Below the pieces are notes generated by a model, which did not search any database, was not told where the DNA came from, and saw only the letters and a program-made list of their open reading frames with translations. DNA of 64,000 nt from Parasitella parasitica (Eukaryota > Mucoromycota > Mucoromycetes > Mucorales > Mucoraceae), in NCBI GenBank assembly GCA_025201805.1, contig MU619296.1, positions 3,642 through 67,641 of the forward strand, in the 5' to 3' direction. Made by a program: the position numbers and the translations under genes. This document shows positions 1 through 9,300 of the stretch, in pieces (positions within the stretch are counted from its first letter, which is position 1; each line of letters begins with the position of its first letter).

Positions 1-277
1 TTTTTCAAAAACCATATAAAGACTGTAGTCTGTAAACATCTGAGGTTATCCAAAGTTAAAATTGAAATCGTCCGGAAAAAAAAAGAGATGGTCCAAAAAA
101 ATAATGAAAACGTCCCAATATTACCCCTAAGAAATCCTCTCACTATTACGCCTTCTTCACGCATTTGAACTGTCCGTCTCCCAGCTCTTAACCACCGCTT
201 GCGATAATTTTCTACAGGAACACCCTCCTTTTGCTCCACATAAATTTTAATTTTTTCTCTCTCTTTATTTACGCAAC

Positions 278-1716
278 ATGTTGGAATCTATTCCCGGCAA
301 AGTGTTTGTTGTGGGAGTAGTGTTGCTGATATCATTTATCGCTTATTCATCCCAACTAGTCATATTTCTGCCTGCATATGGTGGGTGGAATTCTTCCAGC
401 CTTGCTACTTTATTGCCTCTGAATCTACTGGTCGCCATGGTGTTTTACAACTATTATCTCTGCGTAACTACAGATCCTGGAAAGATACCAGTGCATTGGG
501 TAAGATTGGAAATGCGCTTTTTCTGAAAAATGCATTTATCGCTGTTTTGTGATTTCAGGAACCACCTTCCTCTCTAGTTGTATCAAAAGAAATAACTACA
601 GAAGGCATTACTGGACCAAGGTTTTGTAAGAGCTGCAACGTTTATAAACCACCGAGAAGCCATCACTGTCGATACTGCGGTCGTTGTGTTTTGAAAATGG
701 ACCACCACTGTCCTTGGATAGACAACTGCGTTGGACACGACAATCACGGTCATTTCATGCGATTCGTTATTTACGCAAACGTTGCTTGTTCCTATGTGAT
801 TATTTTATTGATTGGAAGAGTAAGAGCAATTATGGATGCAATTCGACATTTTCAGGTATATATATTTGCACGTTGTATTATCGACCTGCTGATTAAACGA
901 GGAAACCTTCACAGTTTGATGCCGAGCCCGACACAGCTCAAATCGTATTCATGGTCCTAAATTTTGTATTTGCTTTTATCGTAGTGTTTTGTGTTGGCAT
1001 TCTCGCTTGCTATCAACTGTACTGCCTGTCGAAAAATCAGACAAATATCGAATCTTGGGAGAGGGGCAAAGTGGAAGGGCTTGTAAAGAGAGGAAAAATC
1101 TTGCCTGTAAGAATAAAAGAAATGCGAGAAATAGCGTCCCAGCTTCCACTGACATAGAGACACTCTTTTTGGATAGGTAAATTATCCATTTGACGTTGGG
1201 TTCTACAGGAATTTGTGTGAGGTACTCGGTCCAAACCCATTGACATGGCTGTGGCCTCAACAGATGCAAGGCGATGGATTGTCCTTCCCCATTACTCCAG
1301 AGACAGACCCTCGTGTACCTTATTATTGGCCACCTAGAGATCCAGATGATCTTCGTCCGTCGATTTTCTCTTCGAAATACAAAAGACGGCAAGAAGCACA
1401 GCGATTGCTAGCAGAGGACCCAGATGCAATTTTAGAAGAATCAGATGGCTACTATGATTCTGGCAGCTTTGTCACAGACAGCGAAGCAGAGTACTCGATC
1501 GACGATGAAGAGGAAGGGATGCGACATTTGGTCAACAATCGTTTATATGATTTATCTGGCTCCTATTTGGACAATACCCCACCAGCAGGTCAGCAGCATA
1601 GACGCAATCCTCATGGATTGCAACAATTAGATGATAATTTCGACAGTGATACTGATACGATGCCTCTATCTGCATTTGCCTCCAAAAAAAAGAGCCCCTC
1701 TTCAAAAGAGGATTAG
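278..1716 (+). CDS. PFA4: DHHC palmitoyltransferase, PFA4 type
   Basis: Protein S-acyltransferase that transfers palmitate from its own cysteine to cysteines of target proteins, probably in the ER. Four exons (278-499, 559-855, 915-1106, 1177-1716) join in frame to 416 residues, close to fungal Pfa4. Two hydrophobic segments lie near residues 7-30 and 45-63. The zinc-binding Cys-rich domain follows from Cys97, with PPRSHHC and the catalytic DHHC at residues 122-125, then [11 protein letters not shown]. Two more membrane segments are split by intron 2. After the fourth segment come [10 protein letters not shown] and [13 protein letters not shown], and the latter fixes intron 3. The last 140 residues are acidic and low in complexity. 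The start is the first ATG, just ahead of a membrane segment. The gene converges with TIM23. Family assignment is firm; assignment to PFA4 rather than another DHHC subfamily rests on the C-terminal motifs. Confidence 0.93.
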
Positions 1717-1856
1717 GCTAAAGATCGTCTATTTTATTATAATCCTTCTAAATAAATCAATTGCGTAATGTATACTACTCAAATCAACTTGTCGCTTGTA
1801 GCCATGTATAAATAAAAAGCGTATATAATTTATATATGTATATATATATAATGCAG

Positions 1857-2513
1857 TTATCCAGCCAAGACATCAACCAACACTGTCCAAGCACCAGCGA
1901 CACCAGCACAGACCGCTGCAGAAATACCTGCCACACGAGGACCAGATGTGCACTTGAAAATAGCGCCTGAAATAGCACCAGCAGCCAGACTATTGAAGAT
2001 ATCATGGGAACCTCTTGAATAGTCAATTAGCGAATTGGTACCATTGTAAATCATGGCAATCACACCAACGGCGTTACCAACACCGGGGCCTCTGCGTGTT
2101 ATTGAATTAAGAGTAGTATTTAAACGTACTCTAGAAGCACCAGAGCTCTTTTTAAGGCCTTCCATCATACCATATGCCCCACCCAAAGTTAAACCTGCCA
2201 AATAAGTGGTGCCTGTACCGTAACATAGGTCGTCAGACCAGCCACGAGAAGGTGCAAACCCACTAGATGTGCCAACAGGAGCATCCTCTACCTGCAAAAA
2301 GTCGAGGCCTTGTAAAGACATGGGTTGAAGTCGACTAGCGTCAAGGGTTATGCTTGACATAAAGTCTGGCATCTTTTCATAGCCGCTGTCATCTGTAATG
2401 TTGAAGCTGCTTTCTTCAAAAGAATTGGAAGAAGGCGAATATAAATCATCAGCCTCTTGCTGATGTTGTTGCGCTACAGGTGCAGTGCTTGATCCAAATC
2501 CAAAGATTCCCAT
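1857..2513 (-). CDS. TIM23: Mitochondrial import channel subunit Tim23
   Basis: Channel-forming subunit of the inner-membrane TIM23 presequence translocase. One exon, 218 residues, the usual length for fungal Tim23. The first 95 residues are hydrophilic, rich in Gln, Ser and acidic residues, as expected for the intermembrane-space presequence receptor region. The second half is the Tim17/22/23 fold: four hydrophobic, glycine-rich segments with GTTYLAGLTLGGAYG, NAVGVIAMIYNG and AAGAISGAIFKCTSGPR. The last of these is the conserved loop motif before the fourth segment. The start is the first ATG, after a T-rich and C-rich leader on the coding strand. It is convergent with the DHHC gene, with about 140 bases between the stop codons. 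Nothing looks damaged. Confidence 0.93.
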   Translation of the reverse strand: MGIFGFGSSTAPVAQQHQQEADDLYSPSSNSFEESSFNITDDSGYEKMPDFMSSITLDASRLQPMSLQGLDFLQVEDAPVGTSSGFAPSRGWSDDLCYGTGTTYLAGLTLGGAYGMMEGLKKSSGASRVRLNTTLNSITRRGPGVGNAVGVIAMIYNGTNSLIDYSRGSHDIFNSLAAGAISGAIFKCTSGPRVAGISAAVCAGVAGAWTVLVDVLAG

Positions 2514-2725
2514 TTTGCTTGTGTGTGGTTTTTTTTTTTTTTTGGTTGTTTTGCGGGGGTGGAAGAAAAGGGTAAGGTAGTATTACAAAAACGCTTCGTC
2601 TTATATTCTGTAAAACTAAAAATTGAATACCGGACCACCGGCGCAGCCGGCAATGGGGAGAAACCCCTCCCCCAAGGATCTAAGTCATGAAGTTTTTGAC
2701 ATTTACTTTCTTCTACTATCAATAT

Positions 2726-3705
2726 GCCTCCTGTTGAGACTAGAAATTGCACAAGCTGCAAAATTGCTCTTCCTGAAACCACTCCGAAAATGTGATTCAT
2801 GTCGTGTAAATAAAAATTGTTTGCCGAAAAAAACTGTGAATTGAGCAAAGTTTTTTTTCCAGGAACGTGCCCGAAACTACGCCAGACACAGAGCTGCGTC
2901 AAGGCCGACAGCACCAGAGCACCCAGAGCACCCAGAGCACCCAGAGCATCCAGAGCTTTTGTTTCTGAATTGGCAATAATGCGAATCTCTGATCTGGGGA
3001 CGACGAATGTTGATTGTGATGGTTGTGGTGCCTTGCATTGGGAAGCAGAAAGAGCTACCAATCAAACGAGAAACGACAATCGCTTCTATGCTTGCTGTAA
3101 AAAAGGAAAGGCTTTATTGCCCTTATTACAAGAACCGCCTGAGCCTTTGAATGGATTGATCAACGGAAGTCATCCACGCTCAGCGCATTTCTTGCAGCAT
3201 ATGAGACAGTACAACACTTTGTTTGCGTTTACCTCATTTGGTACTGACGCCACCCCTGAGCAACTTCAATGAGAGAGACAAGAAGAAATCAGAGGTGGAA
3301 TCACTCCAGTTCGTGTTCGTCCAAATATACAAGCACGCTCACGAAATTTTGAGAGAGGAAGAGGAGCGACAAGCCCAAAATGGTATTAACGAGGATGCTC
3401 ATATCAGGCACAACCCTCAGATGCGAATGGAGCTAATTGTTGGTGAAGACAGACGCACCCAAAATCTGCCAACTCTCAACGAGATTGCGGCTATTATACC
3501 CAACGAATATGCTGACAGGAGTTTCAGAGATAATTTAATTACATATCGAAATAGCTCCTCCACCAGTGCTCAGGGTCTTTTCAAAAGAATTAATGAAACG
3601 CATGCTGCCTATATGCTTCTTCATTGTGTCTTGCTTTTCCCTAGAGGCGAATATCCAGTAGAGACGGGTGGGGTGGGGGCTTCAAGGGGTATACCTTCCC
3701 CCTGA
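2726..3705 (+). pseudogene. Decayed Helitron Rep/helicase, N-terminal part
   Basis: Remnant of a fungal Helitron-type transposon protein, broken in several frames. From 2726 one frame reads a CxxC pair (RNCTSCKIALPE), then meets a stop. A neighbouring frame continues with a second pair (KCDSCRVNKN), which looks like one frameshifted zinc motif. From about 2990 another frame gives DCDGCGALHWEAER and RFYACCKKGKALLPLLQEPP, hallmarks of the Helitron helicase-like N-terminal region. It runs to about 3272, then jumps frame and loses a block. The part to 3705 gives FVQIYKHAHEIL, LPTLNEIAAIIPNEYADRSF and RINETHAAYMLLHCVLLFPR. All Rep catalytic and helicase parts downstream are missing. A four-fold GAGCACCCA-type repeat (about 2925-2955) lies inside. 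Not functional. Assignment rests on recognised family motifs. Confidence 0.8.
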
Positions 3706-5704
3706 CTATTATGTAAACTTCTCCATTATCAAAGCTTGATTGCTTAATCTACTTGATTTAACTAAATTTTTGTTGTAGTGTAAATTATACCTTCCCGCAG
3801 AGCGACGCCGTCATCGAGCGTATCGAGATCAAACGGCTAGTAGGCTCTTACAGCAATCACGGCCACAGCATCAATAAGTACATCATCAACAACCGCAGCA
3901 TCTTCAGACGGAACATCAGTAACCACAGCATCAGTAGCCACAGCATCAAAGACCTCATTATCAACGACTGAAGCATTAAATATCCAAAATAAAAAATTTA
4001 AGGTAAAGAATTCGTGTTTGCAGCTTTATAGCCATTAATAAACATAATTATAGCTCTCTGCAAAAGACAATGTACATATTGGCAATTTAAGAATAACACT
4101 AGGAGAGTTTCTAATTAAATACTATGAAAATTTGTTAATCGAATCACCTAAGGACAAATATTTTTCGTAGTAAATATCATTGAAGACTTGAATCCATGGT
4201 ATCGCAACAACATATTTATTTTCTTTTAGCCTTTCTCAAAACTTCATCATTGATATCTCCAACGAATCCCAGAAATCACAGTTGAACTATTTTGGTGTTG
4301 AAACGACGACTATCATCAAAGAAAAATATACCAGAAAACTTACTGAATGTGTTAATCATAACATTACCGAAATTACAGATTTATTAAAAATAGTAAGTTT
4401 ATAATAGGGCCAAATTTATATCTGGATTTCTAACTGACCTATTTATATATATGTATAAAGTAAGTAGATGCCCAAACTTTGATAAAGACTAAAATAAGGC
4501 TTGATTTACTCAAACCCGATAATATCCGTACAAGAGTATGTTTGTAGCATAGTTGCGAAAAAATCGACCAACGGAAAGGGAAATATTCATTAACCACTAA
4601 AACTACTCTCTATTCAAATTAAACACAAATAAGAAGTATGAGCGTCATTTTTACTAGAGTTTTCTATGTTGGTATGAGGCTAATACAAACTGTAGTCTAT
4701 ATCAAACAATAAACCGATTTTAGCTACCACTATGAAAACGTCTAGCGAAATAATAACTACAGTCATGAATACGATACGGATACGGATATGAATTTACAGC
4801 CATGGACATGAGGCGTAAACACAAGATCTGATATTTCAGAGTGCATAAAGTTAACACACTCTGAGTTATTTATTTGAGGGTAGTATTCTTCGTTGATTTG
4901 AAGCGTGTTACTATAAGGAAAATTGATGATTTTGACTAAATCAATTTTCAGGCAAACGCTTTCTTATATGATAAATATAAAGACTAAACAATTCTACATG
5001 CTAAATGTCTGCATAGAAATTATTTATTTAAACTTTCTCTACATAATTTGTTCTGACTTTTCCTCATAAAATCAAATTTTCTATTTATTGGAACTACACT
5101 ATACTCTTTATTGTATTTGTAACGTCTACAATTCCCAGGCGTTGGCAAACAATCAAGACAAACACTATGCGTATTGCAAAATTTAGCTTTGAAAAACGTT
5201 TATTCACATCCGAATTAATTTCACAAGCATGCTTTGCTCGAGGCAATTGAATAGAACAACTTGAAAAGTTTAAAACTACAGTAAATAATGAGACTTACAT
5301 CTTATTTGCAGCTGCTATCTGTCAACATCGGATCAAAAATGGCAAAGCTTATTTGTTAGCCGTAAAAAATAAAAAATAAATTCGAGTTAGCAAAGAAATA
5401 AGGCGTATGTAAATCAACCTTGCATATAAAAATAGGCATGCTAATTTCATCCAATATGCTTATAAGTGATATTGCATCATGTTGCTTATAAATATAATTG
5501 CTTGGACAGAAAAAATCACGTAAAAATGGGAAAGTGCCCTCTAATTTAACACAATTATGATAAATGCCGACTATAGATCAACATATTGACTCTTTTCTTA
5601 ACTTGAACGTCTCCATAACAACTCTTTACAATTTTACCCCTCGCAATATACGCTGATATATTAGTCTTGATAGGAAACACTTTTTTTTGAAACCAGAAAT
5701 AAAA
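3706..5704. other. Gene-poor AT-rich spacer
   Basis: No convincing gene. The first part carries TATACCTTCCC twice (about 3690 and 3787). After the second copy comes a short basic open stretch to about 3873 that may be more Helitron debris. A coding-like fragment of about 55 codons without stops spans roughly 4235-4405 (ending ITDLLKIVSL), but it has no start, no recognisable domain and is followed by a donor-like GTAAGT. A short GATACGG array lies at 4766-4788, outside the inverted-repeat unit that starts at 5705. The rest is AT-rich with scattered stops in all frames. Confidence 0.6.
4766..4788 (+). repeat. Short GATACGG array, outlying copy
   Basis: A short run built from GATACGGATACGGATA, the same units that stand at both ends of the 5705-8255 unit. 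It lies about 940 bases outside the left inverted repeat, in the same orientation as the left-end array. It may be a trace of an older or shifted end of the element. Confidence 0.6.
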
Positions 5705-5721
5705 GTCAGTCTTTTTTATAA

Positions 5722-5751
5722 GGGTACCGATACGGATACGGATACGATACG
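5722..5751 (+). repeat. Left GATACGG array upstream of the nuclease-like gene
   Basis: About five units of GATACGG/GATAC, ending some 30 bases before the start codon of the nuclease-like gene. It faces the long array at the other end of the unit. Its position would suit a transcription-factor or transposase binding site; that is inference. Confidence 0.7.
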
Positions 5752-5781
5752 TTTCTTTATTCTTTCTGAATTTCAGGAATA

Positions 5782-6913
5782 ATGTCTGACTATTTCAATA
5801 TTGAAAATGGTAAGCGAATATACTATAGAGTTGTAAATACTTTCTTATATAACTTTTTTAGACTATACTAATTGCGCTTTACCATACAACTACAGACCAG
5901 GAACTGATCTGATCAGTAAAATGGTTTTAACCGACACTCAAACCATCAACATGCTGATAAAAGTTCTCGTACCAGAAGTGGCAGAAGACCACTATGCTGC
6001 AACACCAACAGAGTTTATAAACAAAAACAAATGTGATGTCCTTTATACTCCTCACGATCCTTTAAGCGCATTTCCGCCTGTACTTATTGAAGTTCAAAAT
6101 CAAGTGGATGAAAAATTCTTGGTACGCGCTATTCATTACAGTACACTCATATACGAAAGATACAAGAAACGCCCTATATTAGTGATAATCGGAGTCGCAA
6201 GTGCCACTGCGCAATTTATGAGCCTGACGGCACCGAATAGCGACTTTCTCTTCGCCAGGCACATATCATGTATAGGTTGGGCAAAACGATGCCTTGTACT
6301 GACATCTTCAACATTAAAAGTAAACGAACACAACACCGATGAAGAATTACACCCTTTACAAGCATTAGGTCACTTCATTTGCTCACAATCATTGTCATTG
6401 AGTACGTTGGATTATGGAAAAAATGACAAATGGGTGAGATTGCTGTATTCAATTGCACACGCCAATCTTGAGCAACTAAGTGGAGAAGAAGATGAAAAGT
6501 TGGAAGCAATTAGCAACATATGTACCAGTAGTCAAATTCAACTCCACAAGATAAAAAGGTGCCTCGAAAATGGAGAAATTGAAAAGGCATTAATCTATAC
6601 GGACGATACTTTAGGATTCTTACAACGACAAAAAAGAAAATACTGCGAAGCTATAGAAACAACACCCATTGAAGAAGCTCCTCCCTTGGTCTATTTAAAC
6701 AAAAACAGGAAGCTCACAAACTCTGTTGATTTCAATGACGAGAGGAATAAAGCAGAACTGCACCAATTTGTACAACGATTCAAAAGTATCGAATCAGGAA
6801 GAATCAGCTGGAAGAAGTGCTTTGAGCAAGGGCATCTTGATGACATAAAAATAATCAAGCATTTTAAAACTAGTGAAAGTTTAAGATGCCACTATAACAG
6901 ATCCTTTAAATGA
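5782..6913 (+). CDS. PD-(D/E)XK nuclease-like protein, catalytic residues present
   Basis: Two exons (5782-5809, 5862-6913) give 359 residues. I recognise no named family, but residues from about 75 read CDVLYTP, then PPVLIEVQNQVD, a D...ExQ pattern as in PD-(D/E)XK nucleases of the Rpn/transposase-31 kind. It is followed by a helix with conserved Tyr (AIHYSTLIYERYKKRP) and a strand (ILVIIGVA), the order expected for that fold. The C-terminal half is helical and charged with no recognised domain. The start is supported by a short first exon whose phase and sequence match the paralogue at 6954-7603 (DYT at the junction, then a shared DLISK). Function in DNA cleavage is inferred, not shown. It is convergent with its paralogue, with 40 bases between stop codons. 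Confidence 0.7.
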
Positions 6914-6953
6914 AGAAAAAATATTTTATTACTGTCGTTAAAAAGAGTACCAT

Positions 6954-7603
6954 TTAATCATTCAAGTCATTATTACATAATATGGCTTTGTCATTGCTTG
7001 TAATAGCTATGATAATTTCCAATAAAGGGTGATATTTTAGTTTACTTTTGTTGATCCTACTATCCTTCGATGAAACTAATAAACACTGCCTTGCCCAAAA
7101 TGCACATGGTATTTCTCTTAGGAATGAGAGCTCTTGATGTACCGAGCTTAGTTCAACGTTGCTCTCATCAAGTTCTTGGGCAACAATAATCACGCAGATA
7201 GGGGCAATATTATATAGTTCGAAAACGTTGGTGCATTGTTGGATGATTTGATTAAATTTTGCGTCGTCAAAAGTCTCAATAGTGTTGATAACTATGGGAG
7301 GTAAATTATTTGGAAGATTACACGGAACATATAGGACAGAAAATACATGTTTATGTATAAACTCTAAAGGCTCAACATAATATGAACCTTTTGATGCTTT
7401 AACAAGACTTGCAGTTATATTGTCAAGGATTTGTTCGTCAGTCAAAATGATCTTGCTAATCAAGTCAATTCCAGGATAATACTCAGTTGGTACAGCAAAA
7501 TCATGACAATATTGATCTTCTTCTAAAATATTATTATGGATGTAAGAAAGAGTAAATATTAACATTTCTAAACTGTAACAAACTTACCAGTATAATCACA
7601 CAT
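6954..7603 (-). CDS. Shorter paralogue of the nuclease-like gene, catalytic motif lost
   Basis: Two exons (7603-7588, 7522-6954) give 194 residues. The first exon is only 16 bases and ends in DYT at the same place as its neighbour. The proteins share the order DLISK, then VLYVP, PPIVINTIETFDD and ICVIIVAQ. Where the neighbour has Asp and ExQ this protein has Ser (VFSVLY) and Asn-Thr-Ile, so the PD-(D/E)XK residues are missing. It also stops before the long C-terminal region of its neighbour. The frame is open throughout, which argues against simple decay. It could be a regulator, a pseudoenzyme partner or a young relic. No known function. Confidence 0.6.
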
Positions 7604-7699
7604 TCCTTTCTCACAAAAACACTGTATTACTTTATTGAAAGAAACTGAATATTCTATCCGTATCCATACGTCGTCATTCGACAACCGGTGTTCTAATTT

Positions 7700-8218
7700 C
7701 TTGTATCGTACCAGTATCGTACCCGTATCGTATCCATAAAAATAACCGTATCATGTATCCATATCCGTATCGTGACAGTATCGTATCCGTAAAAATAACC
7801 GTATCATGTTTCTAAAACCGTATCGTATCCGTATCGTACCAGTATCGCATCCACAAAAATAGCCTATCATGTATTTGAATTCGTATCGTACCAGTATCGT
7901 ACCCGTATCGTATCCATAAAAATAGCCGTATCATGTATTTAAATTCGTATCGTACCAGTATCGTATCCGTATCGTATCCATAAAAATAGCCGTATCGTGT
8001 CTCTAAATCCGTATCGTATCCGTATCGTATCCGTAAAAACAGCCGTATCGTGTTTCTAAATCCGTATCGTATCAGTACCGTATCCGTAGCGTATCCGTAA
8101 AAATAGCCGTATCGTGTCTCTAAATCCGTATCGTATCAGTACCGTATCCGTATCGTATCCGTAAAAATAGCCGTATCGTGTCTCTAAATCCGTATCGTAC
8201 CAGAATCGTACCCGTATC
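7700..8218 (-). repeat. GATACGG-type minisatellite, eight higher-order units
   Basis: Reading the plus strand, units open with CCGTATCRTG at about 7746, 7799, 7863, 7926, 7990, 8043, 8107 and 8171. Spacings are 53 or 63-64 bases, so units differ by one 11-base block (about GTATCGTATCC). Each unit has a spacer with AAAAATA and one with TCTAAAT. The same pentamer in opposite orientation forms the left array at 5722-5751. It is not a CRISPR array: there are no unique spacers and the units are made of internal subrepeats. It lies directly upstream of the 6954-7603 gene, so it may act in its promoter. Confidence 0.9.
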
Positions 8219-8289
8219 CATGGCTTTTGTACATTGTATGAAAAAAAAGACTGACCTTAAATTCAATTCACATCGAGCTGAGCCCTGCT

Positions 8290-9300
8290 ATATTAGTATT
8301 TATACGGTGAAATAGGAAATAGTGTGTAATTAGAGATTGTACTGCCGTTAAAGGATGGCTTCAGTATAGACGATATTTCTCGTGCAATTGGGTAGAATTC
8401 GTTGTTGCTTCTCATCTTCAGATTGCTCAAAGAGAACTTTCTAGAGGTAGTAGTTTGAACTCTCGAAAGAGCAACATATAATAGGCCATGAGAAAATACA
8501 GACTTTAAGAGGTATAAACCATCTTTTGCAAAGTTTGTTCTTGAGTCATGTTTACAGACATTGCAAAGGCAAGCCTAATTGGAAATTGATGTCTTTGGAA
8601 GTTGATAGGTGATTCATCAGGAAAATTTAAAGAGATTTTTGGAGTAAGAACCACATCACCAATTTTTCGAACCTGAGATTCTTGCAAAAATGGCAATTTG
8701 GGTTTTGTATCTGTAATGCTCTTCAAATGGAACTACCTCATGCATCATTTCTTGTAGTCTTCCCGATGTATTTCTCGAAATATGGCTTGCGTGAGCATGA
8801 CGATTGTCCAAATCATAATCAGCATCATAAATGAAAATCTGAGAGAATGCTGAACTTTCTCCAGCCGCAGGTAAATCACTACCCATTAAATGGTACGTAC
8901 TTCCGTGTAATTTGAAGATATATACACCACCACACCTCGAGTTTCTTGTTCTCTCGAGATCCCTTGCTCTCGAGCAGTCTGATTAGTTTTTTTCTCAACT
9001 CCCAATGAAGGAAAACTCAATGCACTATTATACGACCTTATACTGTTCCTGAACTTTCTACATTCGCTTGTTGAATGCTTTGATTGCTGACATGAGGCAC
9101 ATTTAGTTATACTGACTTGAGGTGTGGGGTTACTTCGCTTTCTCTAACAGATTGAGCGTACGCATTTGTATTATCTGTAGGGGTACCACTGTTTTTTTGG
9201 ATTGTTAGGACATGAATTATGTGATTTTCTCGAATCACCCAATTTACGGCACGAAGCACAACGATTGTTTTGCCAGTGGCTAGGGCCTACTATATTTTGA
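8290..9300 (-). pseudogene. Decayed Helitron with internal deletion
   Basis: Read on the minus strand, the remnant starts near 9290 with two CCHC-like zinc motifs (CASCRKLGDSRKSHNSC; CASCQQSKHSTSEC). It continues with YHLMGSDLPAAGE, FSQIFIYDADYDLDNR and LQEMMHEVVPF, typical of the Helitron helicase-like region. It then jumps at about 8700 to the helicase C-terminus (FQRHQFPIRLAFAMSVN, then FSHGLLYVALSRVQ near 8480). The Rep domain and most of the helicase are deleted, and the frame shifts more than once. It is dead. It lies just outside the right inverted repeat of the 5705-8255 unit, opposite in orientation to the Helitron at 2726. Confidence 0.8.

Larger units (their letters stand above)
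5705..8255. mobile_element. Candidate element bounded by 13-base inverted repeats
   Basis: GTCAGTCTTTTTT at 5705-5717 is matched by its exact reverse complement at 8243-8255, giving a 2551-base unit. Inside are GATACGG-type repeats facing inward at both ends: about 30 bases on the left, about 520 bases on the right. Between them lie two convergent paralogous genes. This is the layout of a DNA transposon with subterminal repeats, but there is no clear target-site duplication and no known transposase. The nuclease-like gene could be the mobility enzyme or cargo. The inverted repeat is short and T-rich, so chance is possible. Decayed Helitrons lie on both sides in opposite orientation. Confidence 0.45.

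Noticed and set aside
5690-5704. Target-site duplication beside the inverted repeats
   Set aside because: Bases left of 5705 (AAATAAAA) and right of 8255 (CTTAAATT) do not match convincingly.
7700-8218. Possible CRISPR-like array
   Set aside because: Eukaryotic context, no unique spacers, and units are made of nested GTATC subrepeats.
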